The notes under the pieces were generated by a model. That model had not been told where the DNA came from. It did not search any database and saw nothing but the letters and a program-made list of their open reading frames with translations. Below, in pieces: positions 1-8,316 of a stretch of DNA of 64,000 nt (position 1 is its first letter; each line of letters opens with the position of its first letter). The stretch comes from Muribaculaceae bacterium (lineage in GTDB: Bacteria > Bacteroidota > Bacteroidia > Bacteroidales > Muribaculaceae), in assembly GCA_029058745.1 (NCBI GenBank), contig JAIDXM010000049.1:1-64000 (forward strand). Reading direction: 5' to 3'. A program made the translations under genes and the position numbers.

Positions 1-2
1 AT

Positions 3-56
3 TCTGACGAACTGGCTCATATCGCTAAATTTTACAATCTGAAATCAGCAAGTTGA
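3..56 (+). CDS. C-terminal tail of an unidentified gene (cut by window edge)
   Basis: The frame from base 3 is open to a TGA at 54-56 and encodes 17 residues ending NLKSAS. The other two forward frames also stop early, so the frame choice rests only on its protein-like composition (SDELAHIAKFYNLK). It stops 36 bp before the ATG of the ATPase gene, so it would be the preceding member of the same operon. Too little is visible to name it. A regulator or a further component of the ATPase/HNH module are both possible. Confidence 0.4.
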   Translation, partial: SDELAHIAKFYNLKSAS

Positions 57-92
57 ACTTGCGAAACTTAAATTATTTAAATTAAGTCGGGT

Positions 93-2201
93 ATGCCAAT
101 ATTATCGGAATTTTGTGTTTTTGCTGTCATGGTTACAGATGACAATAGTGTCGGTAAGAAAATTCTTAAGTCCGGAAAACCTTACTATCTCTATGATGGT
201 TATGCGGTGGAGGGTCATTCGATTACTTACACAGGCAGTCAAGGTAGTATGGTAGCACTCTACGATGATTATATACGATGCAATCAATTTCGCTATACCG
301 GCGAGCCAGGATTGCATGTGAATGTGTCGGCTATCGTGGGGATGAATGGATCAGGCAAAAGCTCAATTGTGGAATTCATGCTCAGACTGATAAATAATTT
401 CGCCGCGTCAATCATCGGAACTAGCCCAGTTGAGCGTACAGGAAGACTTCATTATATAGCCGGGGTACATGGAGAGTTGTATTTCTTAATTGGTGGTATT
501 CCACACATGCTGTCTGTCGAAGGGAGCAGAGTGGAGATCTGCACCTATGAAACGAAGGTAGAGACAGCCGACACTATTGTGTTTTCCCGTAGCGCAAAGC
601 CGGTTTTTCATCGTGATGTCGATCCGGAAGCTCTGACCGTGTGGAAAGGAAAGAAAAATGTGATAGAACTGATGCTAAAACATTTTTTCTATACTTTCGT
701 TTCGAATTACAGTATTTATGCCTATAACGTCAATGACTTTGTGGATGAATTGTATTTCGTGCCTCGCTCACACGAAGTATCGTGTTGGCTTGAGGGTATA
801 TTTCATAAAAATGACAGCTATCAGACTCCGGTAGTACTAACACCGGCAAGAGATAAAGGGTGCATTAATATCAATGTCGAGAATTCGCTTGCTGTGGACC
901 GGTTGTTAGGGCTGCTTGTGCATTATGACGGATATAGCCGCGTCAATCACCATCTTACAGTTGTCGGATTTGAAATAACCCAAGGTCGGAAAAACTATGA
1001 TTTTTCACATGTGAATAATGTGTGTAGGTTGCAACTTAGACCCAGAGCTTTCAGAGTACTAAGGGGGCTTATTGCAGAATGCTGGAAGCAAAAATATTTA
1101 TTCAAAATCCATGATGGACTGCAGTTTATGTCTACCGCACTCGATTACCTTGCATATAAAACCCTTAAAATAGCTGCAAAATATCCAGCTTACAAGGCCT
1201 ATTATGATAAACTGAAGAATATTGTGAAATGGGTGGGGGAAGAAGAAAGAATGACACTCAAGGCTCTTATTGAGGATCTCAGCCGAGACCATTCACATGT
1301 GACAACTCGTTTGAGGCAAACATTATGTTACCTCATGACCGGGGCCTACGGCACAGGTAATTTTTCATTGGAAAAAATGAGAAATATAGCAAAAGGGGCT
1401 ATGCGCAGTATGCGCTATGAATTCAGGGAAAGACTGCCGATGGCCTTTACAAAAGATACGGATGTATTACCCGCACAGTTTTTCAATGTAAAGATAATGG
1501 TAAAGGGGGATGATGGAAAACAATTTGCTTTTAACCAGTTGAGTTCCGGTGAACGCCAGGAAATTCATGCGGTGAGTTCATTGTTATATCATCTTGCAAA
1601 CATAGATTCTGTACACCGGTGTAATTCTCCGGAATGCGTAAATCGGGTTGCTTACAGTCGAGTCAACGTCATACTTGAGGAAATCGAGCTTTATTATCAT
1701 CCACATTTCCAGCAGCAGTTTGTGGAAAGACTTCTCGACGGACTCAGGCAGATGCATTTCAATGGTATCGAAGCTGTATCGTTCATTATAGTGACTCATT
1801 CGCCGTTCGTGCTGAGCGACATACCGACCACCAATATTCTTACTCTTGAAAATGGACAGCCAGGATCGTTAGAGGTCAAAAGTTTCGGAGCTAACATCCA
1901 CGATATGCTCAATACGGCATTCTTTATGTTGGAAGGTAGCCGCGGCAAGTTTGCAGATTGGTTCATCGCCCGTATTGTCAGTGATTTGCAATGGCACAAA
2001 GAAAAAAAGAAAGGGAATCAGGGTAATGACAATGTTGAACATTTCGATGGCGACAGACTTCACGACATGATAATGATCATAGATGAGCCAATTATTCGCG
2101 ATATATTGCTCGAACAATATCACAGTATGTTCGGTGATGATGATCGCCAAAAGAAAATTACGGAACTCAAGAGACAGTTGCGTGAACTGGAAGACAAATA
2201 A
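93..2201 (+). CDS. AAA/ABC-type ATPase of a Septu-like (PtuA-like) defence module
   Basis: This 702-residue soluble ATPase has an ABC/SMC-like split ATPase fold. Walker A is GMNGSGKSS (residues 83-91), the signature is LSSGER (483-488), Walker B is VILEEIELYYHP (526-537, with Glu in place of the usual first Asp), and the switch His is in VTHSPF (about 569). A region of nearly 400 residues separates Walker A from the signature. After the switch comes the GANIHDML...FADWFIARI block typical of the AAA_21 family that includes PtuA and retron-associated ATPases. The C-terminus is charged and probably coiled. It lies 52 bp before an HNH nuclease gene on the same strand, the gene order of Septu (ATPase then nuclease). 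Known Septu ATPases use nucleotide state to restrain a partner nuclease; that this one does so is inference. At about 700 residues it is longer than the founding PtuA proteins. The ATG at 93 is the first start; Met13 is an alternative. Confidence 0.8.
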   Translation: MPILSEFCVFAVMVTDDNSVGKKILKSGKPYYLYDGYAVEGHSITYTGSQGSMVALYDDYIRCNQFRYTGEPGLHVNVSAIVGMNGSGKSSIVEFMLRLINNFAASIIGTSPVERTGRLHYIAGVHGELYFLIGGIPHMLSVEGSRVEICTYETKVETADTIVFSRSAKPVFHRDVDPEALTVWKGKKNVIELMLKHFFYTFVSNYSIYAYNVNDFVDELYFVPRSHEVSCWLEGIFHKNDSYQTPVVLTPARDKGCININVENSLAVDRLLGLLVHYDGYSRVNHHLTVVGFEITQGRKNYDFSHVNNVCRLQLRPRAFRVLRGLIAECWKQKYLFKIHDGLQFMSTALDYLAYKTLKIAAKYPAYKAYYDKLKNIVKWVGEEERMTLKALIEDLSRDHSHVTTRLRQTLCYLMTGAYGTGNFSLEKMRNIAKGAMRSMRYEFRERLPMAFTKDTDVLPAQFFNVKIMVKGDDGKQFAFNQLSSGERQEIHAVSSLLYHLANIDSVHRCNSPECVNRVAYSRVNVILEEIELYYHPHFQQQFVERLLDGLRQMHFNGIEAVSFIIVTHSPFVLSDIPTTNILTLENGQPGSLEVKSFGANIHDMLNTAFFMLEGSRGKFADWFIARIVSDLQWHKEKKKGNQGNDNVEHFDGDRLHDMIMIIDEPIIRDILLEQYHSMFGDDDRQKKITELKRQLRELEDK

Positions 2202-2253
2202 TTTGATAACAAATGAGAAATTAAAGATTGAATAAGAATTAAAAAAACGGATT

Positions 2254-3309
2254 ATGTGGCATCTTGATTCTCCGTCCAAAGCTGATCTGGATAGATATTG
2301 TGACCTTCTGCGTCCTAAAATAAAAAAACATCTGTCAGACCTGTCAACTACTATGCCTGAATGGTGTGGTGTGCTCAATAATGATAATCTTCTGGATGAT
2401 ATCCTGACCGCAAGGCCAGAGCGACTTTTCAAACTTAACACAGAAATACTTAATAAGTTACTTATAGCTAAACAATGCGAATCTAACACCGGTCATGCGC
2501 CATTCGGATTCACATATAGCGAACGTCAGCTCCGGCACTATCTCAAGTTTTATAGAAAAAATATTAATAATCTCACGGATAAGAATAAACAGAGAGTCAA
2601 CCGTTACAAAGATCTATTCAGTTTCCTTGACAAAGTGTTCAATTATGCTGATTTCAACAGTGCAATTGCTTACGAAGTTGCGAAGATGAAGGGACGGAAT
2701 ACGTGTACGTATTGTAACCGCCAATATACGTTTACGGTGGGGCAAGAGGATACCAACGGAGTAGCCAAAAGTAAGACTCGACCGCAGTTCGACCATTGGT
2801 TTGCCCATAGTCATTATCCGCTCCTATCTTTGAGTTTCTATAATCTGATTCCCTCGTGTCCTGTATGTAATAGTGCTGCAAAGGGAACAACGCATTATAG
2901 TTTAAAGACACATATACATCCTTATACAACCGAATCTCCAGATCCTGATTTGGAGTTCCGACCTGAGCTAAAAACAGATGAAAAGGACGGTAAAGTACGC
3001 TGGAGTGTGAAACTCGTTGTAAAAGTAGGCTCTAAGGAAGAGAGGATGATCAAAGACTTGATGCTTGAGGAACTTTATGCCTGTCATGGTCCATTGGAGT
3101 TGAAAGACATCATGGATTTTAGGATGAAAAACAATCCGACATATCTTAAGACACTCTTTAAAAAAATCTGTCGCAAGTATGAAAAAGAGCGTAGCATAAA
3201 TGATGTTTACCGTATGATGTTCGGGGTGGAACGTAATCCTTCGAAGATTCTTGACCGTCCATTGAGCAAATTCAAGCGCGACATACTTAGGCGAGAGGGA
3301 ATTGAATGA
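2254..3309 (+). CDS. HNH endonuclease of a Septu-like (PtuB-like) defence module
   Basis: This 351-residue protein has a central zinc-supported HNH nuclease. The first Cys pair is CTYC (residues 151-154), followed by DHW (Asp180-His181, the likely catalytic His), NLIPSC (Asn197 to Cys202) and CPVCN (202-206). The two CxxC knuckles flanking a His and an Asn are the usual layout of HNH nucleases. The N-terminal 150 residues are mostly helical, and about 140 residues follow the nuclease core; neither flank is recognised. Gene order and spacing behind the ATPase fit a PtuA/PtuB toxin-restrainer pair that cuts nucleic acid during phage infection. PtuB proteins are typically smaller, so this may be a divergent subtype. 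Substrate and trigger cannot be read from sequence. Confidence 0.8.
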   Translation: MWHLDSPSKADLDRYCDLLRPKIKKHLSDLSTTMPEWCGVLNNDNLLDDILTARPERLFKLNTEILNKLLIAKQCESNTGHAPFGFTYSERQLRHYLKFYRKNINNLTDKNKQRVNRYKDLFSFLDKVFNYADFNSAIAYEVAKMKGRNTCTYCNRQYTFTVGQEDTNGVAKSKTRPQFDHWFAHSHYPLLSLSFYNLIPSCPVCNSAAKGTTHYSLKTHIHPYTTESPDPDLEFRPELKTDEKDGKVRWSVKLVVKVGSKEERMIKDLMLEELYACHGPLELKDIMDFRMKNNPTYLKTLFKKICRKYEKERSINDVYRMMFGVERNPSKILDRPLSKFKRDILRREGIE

Positions 3310-3715
3310 TGGCAGGAATAGTTGATCGTTAGGCGTAGTGGTTGATGTGGGTATCAATCAACGAGGAGTGACCTTAACGGGTTATGCGGAGGTGGTGAAA
3401 TGCTTTTGCACCAGGTGCTACAGAAGTTAACCGTTGACAACCCATGTCAACCGGTAGCACGAAATGGCGGTTCTGAAGCCTCTCTTACCGCCGCTGACAA
3501 CAATTGTAAACCATCGTAAACCGATGTAAACTGACCCTATAAAATGACGAAAGCGGAAAGCCTCAGCTTCTCCGCGGTAGAAATACGTCACAAAAATATG
3601 CCTAAAAACGGTTGCTTCCAAATACCACCCACCAAAGTGTTAAATTCCATAATCCCCTGCAAATCACTATTATTTTCCTTGTTATTCCTCATTATTCCCT
3701 GTCTTTCCCTTCCCT
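3310..3715. other. 406-bp gene-free junction with 10-bp-periodic repeats
   Basis: No convincing coding frame is seen: a 102-codon plus-strand frame from 3544 has no protein-like character. The stretch holds GTTGAC/GTCAAC-type words near 3430-3450 and the GTAAAC array at 3506-3535, followed by a pyrimidine-rich plus strand (about 3655-3720). It separates the defence module from oppositely oriented genes and is a plausible recombination junction. Confidence 0.5.
3506..3535 (+). repeat. Three GTAAAC iterations at exact 10-bp spacing
   Basis: GTAAAC occurs at 3506, 3516 and 3526, one helical turn apart, each followed by four variable bases. Such helically phased short repeats are typical of protein-binding arrays such as recombinase arm sites, iterons or operators. 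No coding frame covers them convincingly, and the binding protein is unknown. Confidence 0.55.
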
Positions 3716-4036
3716 CTAAATACAATAATAAAATGCATTATATCCGATTACTGTCACCGAATCCGGTATCGTTACTGATGTTAACGATTTACATCCACGG
3801 AATGCTTCACTTCCGATTTCGGTCACTTTCAAGTTACGGTTGTTGTACGTAACCTCTGCCGGAATCACAAGCTCTCCTTCATACTTGTTGTCTCCGGCAA
3901 CGACCTTACAAGTAAGGTCTGTAAGCGACACAATCTCATAGTAGAATCCATCGACTTCAAAGTCGTAAGCCGATGCGGGAAGGAATGCCAACAGCATCGC
4001 CACCAACATTCCAAATTTTTTAAATTTTTGTTTCAT
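3716..4036 (-). pseudogene. Truncated BspA-type leucine-rich-repeat protein
   Basis: The 106-residue frame begins with a signal peptide (KFGMLVAMLLAFLPASA). An unassigned N-terminal segment follows (DFEVDGFYYEIVSLTD), then the start of an LRR_5/BspA-type array (IGSEAFRGCKSLTSVTIPDSV). It stops in mid-repeat, right after NAFYYCI, where intact members would run on for many repeats. BspA-like proteins of Bacteroidales are surface or secreted proteins with long LRR arrays, so this is best read as the 5' remnant of a gene whose 3' part was deleted or replaced. The break lies at the edge of the accessory stretch. A short secreted protein that is still expressed cannot be excluded. Confidence 0.75.
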
Positions 4037-4086
4037 AGTTATTTGTTGTTTTTTAGATAAATTATATCCATTTTATAAGTTTTATA

Positions 4087-4698
4087 TTAAGATATTGATG
4101 TAAGTTGCGTTTCCAGGTGCTCAAGAGTTTTAGCAGCATTCTCAATTTCATCCAAAAATTTATTATAAGACTTTTCACAGAAGATTTCATCAAACTGATT
4201 ATATCTTATCCGTTTTATTGAATTGATGTGTTGCACGCTGTTCCAACTTGAAATCATTGAACATGGCATGGATTTAACCAAACTGGAGACTTTTTCATAT
4301 TTTATGACAAATCCGTTCGAAAGATAGGAAAGATTTATTCTTGCTTGTTCTTGCAAATTTACTCCAACCCCATCATTCAATTTGCCAGTCTTATATCCTA
4401 TTTCAAAGTATCCCATTGCATACCTAATATCCTGATTAATATCATGAATCAGATCCAGAAGTTCTACCTTTCTCAGTTTTCTCTCACGATACTCAGGAAC
4501 GCAGGTCACAAGCAAATAAAAAATAGAGCATGAGATGATTCCTGAAAATAGTGTACTGAAGAAAATCCTGAAGGCTTCTGATGAAATAGGCCAATTTATA
4601 TCAGACTCTTTCTCACAAGCCACGTATCCTAAAAGGGAAGTAAGCAATAATACCCAGACGATACGGTCTCTTTTTATAGAGAATCGTATTATACCCAT
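4087..4698 (-). CDS. Unrecognised membrane protein, 203 aa
   Basis: I do not recognise this family. Two hydrophobic segments are visible: residues about 13-29 (IVWVLLLTSLLGYVAC) and about 43-66 (a Phe/Ile/Leu-rich stretch ending YLLVTCV). A charged, mainly helical region of about 135 residues follows and should lie on one side of the membrane. The start is 2 bp after the stop of the 101-aa gene, so the two form one transcription unit. The DNA is AT-rich like the rest of the accessory stretch, suggesting acquisition. An anchor plus cytoplasmic helical domain would suit a membrane effector or sensor, but nothing in the sequence proves a role. Confidence 0.6.
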   Translation of the reverse strand: MGIIRFSIKRDRIVWVLLLTSLLGYVACEKESDINWPISSEAFRIFFSTLFSGIISCSIFYLLVTCVPEYRERKLRKVELLDLIHDINQDIRYAMGYFEIGYKTGKLNDGVGVNLQEQARINLSYLSNGFVIKYEKVSSLVKSMPCSMISSWNSVQHINSIKRIRYNQFDEIFCEKSYNKFLDEIENAAKTLEHLETQLTSIS

Positions 4699-4700
4699 TC

Positions 4701-5006
4701 TCAGAATCTAAAATCAGATTTTATAGGATTTTTTGAGTTTATCCTCTCTATGACATCATGAGCAATCTCAACAGTCCCAATGTAATTAGGATAGAAATCA
4801 TTGAAAATCGTTTTGTCCAAGCCTTGCTTTTCAATAGCTTTTTCAAACAATTCTCTCATCTCATCGCGAGGAACCGGATGCCCAATCTTTACTGCCTCCA
4901 GTGCAATATTATACAATCGGCATTTGTCGTTCGAATTGTGTAGGATGTTGACCGCGCTCAGATGACTCATGAATTGTTCTATGGCACTTCTTAGGCTTTT
5001 TTCCAT
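4701..5006 (-). CDS. Unrecognised small helical protein, 101 aa
   Basis: This small soluble protein has no signal peptide or membrane segment. It is largely helical, with charged stretches such as RDEMRELFEKAIEKQG and a Tyr/Asn-bearing segment NDFYPNYIGTVE. I cannot place it in a family. It is the first gene of a pair: its stop codon is 2 bp from the start of the downstream membrane-protein gene, so the products are probably made together and may act together. The AT-rich composition matches the neighbouring accessory genes. A regulator or partner of the membrane protein is possible. Confidence 0.55.
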   Translation of the reverse strand: MEKSLRSAIEQFMSHLSAVNILHNSNDKCRLYNIALEAVKIGHPVPRDEMRELFEKAIEKQGLDKTIFNDFYPNYIGTVEIAHDVIERINSKNPIKSDFRF

Positions 5007-5600
5007 AAATGTGTTGCAAGCCGCGGTCCTCCCCTCGTTGGCGTTAGGTTATAAAAAAGAAAAGCGCAGGAGTCTGTATCTGTTACCGTCCTACGTTCTG
5101 AGGCTTCTCGCATTGCCCTATCGATAGTCGGACGGCAACGCAGAAGCCCACGCTTGTATATGCAACCAATGTATCCGGTCTCATTTCTCACGAAATGTCA
5201 ACCGGTTACAATTATAATTACATATCCACGGGCATCTACCGTTGCTCAATCCTTGTCTATCGATAGAAATTTTGCGAGAATTTCAGAACGACAAGAATCA
5301 GCGCGGATAAACGCTTTCTATGTATGTCTATTCCGCCGCGACTCGTCGCAACGGCACACATCCCGCACCTCAATCCCCGGACCGGGGCTTCTGAGACGCG
5401 GTCTGCATCCGCAAAATTATAAATTAAATTTCTAATTCAGAAATCTTTTATGGAATTTTTGTGGATAAAAATCTCTGCGAACTTTACGGCTCGGCGTGTG
5501 GACTCCTGTTAATGGGATTGCGAGAGTGGAGGGGAAGCGTATGGGAGCAACAGGAGATAAATTTTTACAACACAAAAGATATGCTAATGATGGAAAATAA
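5007..5600. other. Gene-free block of hairpins and palindromes, about 600 bp
   Basis: No gene with a credible start is found. A plus-strand frame of more than 120 codons is open to 5435 but lacks a proper start and has an atypical composition. Structure is evident instead. A long hairpin spans 5102-5148 (GGCTTCT pairs with AGAAGCC, continuing into GCATTGCC / GGCAACGC with one mismatch). The palindrome CTATCGATAG occurs twice (5118-5127 in the hairpin loop, and 5257-5266). AACCGGTT lies at 5200-5207 and CCCCGG-A-CCGGGG at 5375-5387. This suggests a structured RNA, a recombination site or a dispersed repeat. No assignment is possible from sequence alone. Confidence 0.5.
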
Positions 5601-5602
5601 AG

Positions 5603-5626
5603 AAGAGCAGCGGTAGGGCTGCTCTT
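5603..5626 (-). terminator. Intrinsic terminator of the 177-aa protein gene
   Basis: A perfect 9-bp stem AAGAGCAGC / GCTGCTCTT with a 6-base loop lies about 40 bp beyond the stop of the minus-strand gene at 5669. On the minus strand it is followed by a T-rich run (TCTTTATTTTCC), as in a Rho-independent terminator. Because the stem itself ends in TTT on the plus strand, weak bidirectional action is possible. Confidence 0.7.
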
Positions 5627-5668
5627 TCAGGGCCGGATGAGGCCGGTGTTAATTTTTTGGGGTAACAA

Positions 5669-6202
5669 TCAGATGAGTTGCAGGAGGTGCAGTTCATCGC
5701 GTATTTCCATACCGGAGAGGGAACGTCTTCTTGAGATTATGCGGGCAAATTCCTCGATGGCCGGATGCAGGCGCGGATTGAGGAACAGGCGCCTGGCACG
5801 CGCCAAGGCGTTGTTGTAGAGGTTTTCAATCTCATCATCCTCCAGTGCGCAAGTGTCGCGTCCCTCACGTTCCACTTCCGAATAAATCTCCTTCATGATT
5901 CCCTCCGGGGCTTCCGTCTTGAGTCTCACAATCGAACGTGCGAGGACATTAGAAAGCACCATTGAGGTGGTGATATGGAAATTCTGTACAAGATTATCCC
6001 ACGTGGCCTTGGGAGATATGGTAGGAGAGCCCGGGAAGTAGTACTCGTGAGAGAATTCCACCATAGGTCCGTCGGAATCAAGGCATATCTCCGCCACCCT
6101 GTCGATGGCCTGAAGGCTCGCGAGGGAGATGACCATTCCGGCCAGGCCGTATGCACGGTCATCCTCGTTGAGATATGTCAGTGTCAATGATTGCTGGCTC
6201 AT
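5669..6202 (-). CDS. Conserved hypothetical protein, 177 aa
   Basis: This is a soluble, mixed-composition protein without signal peptide or membrane segments. Its codon use and GC content match the core genes rather than the accessory stretch. Features include an N-terminal segment TLTYLNEDDRAYGLAGMVISLASLQAIDRV and a C-terminal Arg-rich helical part (ARARRLFLNPRLHPAIEEFARIISRRRSLSG). I do not recognise the family. It is monocistronic by layout: 210 bp of noncoding DNA lies upstream and a good terminator downstream. Confidence 0.7.
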   Translation of the reverse strand: MSQQSLTLTYLNEDDRAYGLAGMVISLASLQAIDRVAEICLDSDGPMVEFSHEYYFPGSPTISPKATWDNLVQNFHITTSMVLSNVLARSIVRLKTEAPEGIMKEIYSEVEREGRDTCALEDDEIENLYNNALARARRLFLNPRLHPAIEEFARIISRRRSLSGMEIRDELHLLQLI

Positions 6203-6412
6203 ATGTATCAGGTTTTTATTTCATAGCAATGTCCAATTCATGACTTATAAGGAGCGTCATATGATTTTCCTGTCATAAATCATTAGTTGACATGTTTTTT
6301 GATATTCTGCCGTTAATTCAGGCATCCGTCTGGACAGCTGTCGGGAACAAGGATGTCGTAATTAATCAACGATGAAGAGAGCGGTTTAGTTTCCCCGGCC
6401 TCCCTATTCCGT

Positions 6413-8290
6413 TCAGAAAAGCCACTTGAAGCCGCCTGCCACCACCACGCCCTGCATAGGCTGCATCGGCAACAGTTCGGAATGGCGGTTGAGGATATTG
6501 TCGGCCTGGAGCCACACCGAGAATGAGTCGGAGAAATCCCAGGCCGCCGCTATGTTGGCGATATGCAGGTCAGGAAGGGGGAGTGAATGCAGTGTGCTCT
6601 CTGTCCCGTTGATAAGCGTCGGGGCATTGAGGACAGTGGTGAACGAATTCATATATATTGCCCTGGAGCCACGGTAGTGATAGCCTAACGAGATGTGGAG
6701 AGGCTTCAGGGGAGAGAACGACGTCACCACGTCAGCAGTCGCTTTCGCACGGTCGTAACCGTTGAAATATCCCTTCTTGCCATCCTGCGGCTGATATGAC
6801 CCTTCCGCTTTGATAGAGAACACGTCGCCATACTCATACGACATTTTCGCAGACACCGAAGCCCCGTGCAGGTTGAGCCCGTCACGGTCGGCCGCATATC
6901 CGAGAGAGGCATCCTTTGCCACCTGCGGAGTCAGCCCCACGGGAGGACGGTCGCCATTTCCTATCCAGGCCTGATACCAGCCTCCGAGAGGAGTGTTCTT
7001 TGTGGCGCGGTATCTACCCTCGACTCCGAGTGAAAAGCCCGAGAAAGGCCCTAAATTCACTCCGAAGGCGGCATCGAGCGGGGTATAAGACGGGCGTGTT
7101 GACACCACCCTCGGAATCCCGTAATAGTCGAGTTCATGGAGTCTGGAGAGGGTGTTCAGTTCGCTTCCTCCCGTCATGTTAAGATATAGTCCCACCTGTC
7201 CAGTCTGCAACGCGAGTCTGACATCCGGGGCTATATGGAAGAAAGAATATCGGCTTCCGTCCGGGCCGGCATTGAAAGCGAGGTCGATGTCTGCGCCGAT
7301 ACGGACGTCGAGCAGTCCCCGGTTGAAGCGGTAGTATGGGGTCAGGGTCAGCATCGCGTAGTCATCGGCTTTCGGCAGAGAGAAATCGCCGGAGACAGCG
7401 TCACGGAAGATTTCCTCGCCGTTGGCGGAGAGGAACACCATGTCGAGGTTTCCGTCAATACCAATAGAGCTTCCGTTGTCCCAAGGCATGCGCAACCCCG
7501 CGCTCAGGCTCACGTTGGTTTCCCTTGTCCCCTTCGCGCTCCCCTCCCTGTCGCCGTAAGGGAGAGGGAGGTTCCTGTATGCGAAGTGGCGTAAGCGTAG
7601 GGTCGCGTCATATGCCACTGCCGCCCCCGGCCTTATCAGCGACTTCCAGTCGAGGCGCATAGCCACATCATTTAGGGTCTGTGTCGGGGCTTCCACCTGA
7701 GATTCCCCCGTGTATCCGTAAGGGACATAGCCATAGTAGTTGAAATATCCCACATGATAGTCGAGCGCGGCGTCGAGACGGCCATGCCCTTTGAATATAT
7801 GGGAAGCATAGAGTGCAATCGACTCGTCATACCGTTCCTGGCTCACATCTGCGGTGGCTGCCGACAAGGCAGGTTTCCAGAGGGATGTGGAATTGTGCTG
7901 TAGCCTTACGCCGAATAGAGTTGAAGAGTTGTCGATAAACCGGTAGCCGGCGCTGAGAGTGGAATTCAGCCACGATCCGGCTCCAAGTTCAAGATAACCC
8001 GGATTTGATGACACCTTCCTCGCTGCCCCCCAGCATGTAGGCGGCATGGTGAGCAGAGAGGGGGAGAATGCTGTGGCCACTCCCGATGACTCATATTCAA
8101 TCGGAGAAGAGGTAAGAGTCTGCCTGAAAGCTTTCGGCAGCATGTTGACTCTGTCGGCCCTGATGATTTCAGGCACGTATTTACCCTCCACATTGATAGA
8201 CTCGTGAAGTTGGGCATGAGCCTGGAGAGATAGGACCGCGACTGCCAACGCCATCGGCAGTCTAAGGGTATGTATGATAGGATTTCGCAT
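6413..8290 (-). CDS. Outer-membrane beta-barrel protein (TonB-receptor-like, no clear plug)
   Basis: The start at 8290 gives a clean signal peptide (MRNPIIHTLRLPMALAVAVLSLQAHA, cleaved before QLHES). A longer frame reaches 8326 but would overlap the upstream gene. The mature protein of about 600 residues is rich in alternating aromatic/polar strands separated by turns, for example LELGAGSWLNSTLSAGYRF and FSLGVEGRYR, and it ends in FKWLF, an aromatic C-terminus typical of outer-membrane barrels. The N-terminal VEGKYVPEIIRADR segment is not a standard TonB plug. It follows the large TPR gene by 26 bp as the last gene of a four-gene envelope operon, so a TPR/barrel export or assembly pair is an attractive inference. 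Confidence 0.75.
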   Translation of the reverse strand: MRNPIIHTLRLPMALAVAVLSLQAHAQLHESINVEGKYVPEIIRADRVNMLPKAFRQTLTSSPIEYESSGVATAFSPSLLTMPPTCWGAARKVSSNPGYLELGAGSWLNSTLSAGYRFIDNSSTLFGVRLQHNSTSLWKPALSAATADVSQERYDESIALYASHIFKGHGRLDAALDYHVGYFNYYGYVPYGYTGESQVEAPTQTLNDVAMRLDWKSLIRPGAAVAYDATLRLRHFAYRNLPLPYGDREGSAKGTRETNVSLSAGLRMPWDNGSSIGIDGNLDMVFLSANGEEIFRDAVSGDFSLPKADDYAMLTLTPYYRFNRGLLDVRIGADIDLAFNAGPDGSRYSFFHIAPDVRLALQTGQVGLYLNMTGGSELNTLSRLHELDYYGIPRVVSTRPSYTPLDAAFGVNLGPFSGFSLGVEGRYRATKNTPLGGWYQAWIGNGDRPPVGLTPQVAKDASLGYAADRDGLNLHGASVSAKMSYEYGDVFSIKAEGSYQPQDGKKGYFNGYDRAKATADVVTSFSPLKPLHISLGYHYRGSRAIYMNSFTTVLNAPTLINGTESTLHSLPLPDLHIANIAAAWDFSDSFSVWLQADNILNRHSELLPMQPMQGVVVAGGFKWLF

Positions 8291-8316
8291 TTTTCCGATG
8301 TTTGTGGTTGGATGGA

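Noticed and set aside
3544-3852. 102-codon plus-strand frame
   Set aside because: It overlaps the BspA-like gene on the other strand, is rich in Ser/Leu/Pro/Cys from a pyrimidine tract, and shows no domain or credible start context.
5020-5060. Possible integron attC-like site (GTTAGGT core near the hairpin)
   Set aside because: No matching RYYYAAC core is found at the other side of the hairpin, and no integrase gene or cassette array is visible.
4991-5191. 66-codon minus-strand frame overlapping the 101-aa gene
   Set aside because: It runs through the hairpin block and has an unprotein-like composition; the DNA is better explained by structure than by coding.
5154-5435. 93-codon plus-strand frame
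   Set aside because: The open frame continues upstream of its ATG without a start and covers palindromes and stem-loops. Kept as a structured-DNA finding instead of a gene.
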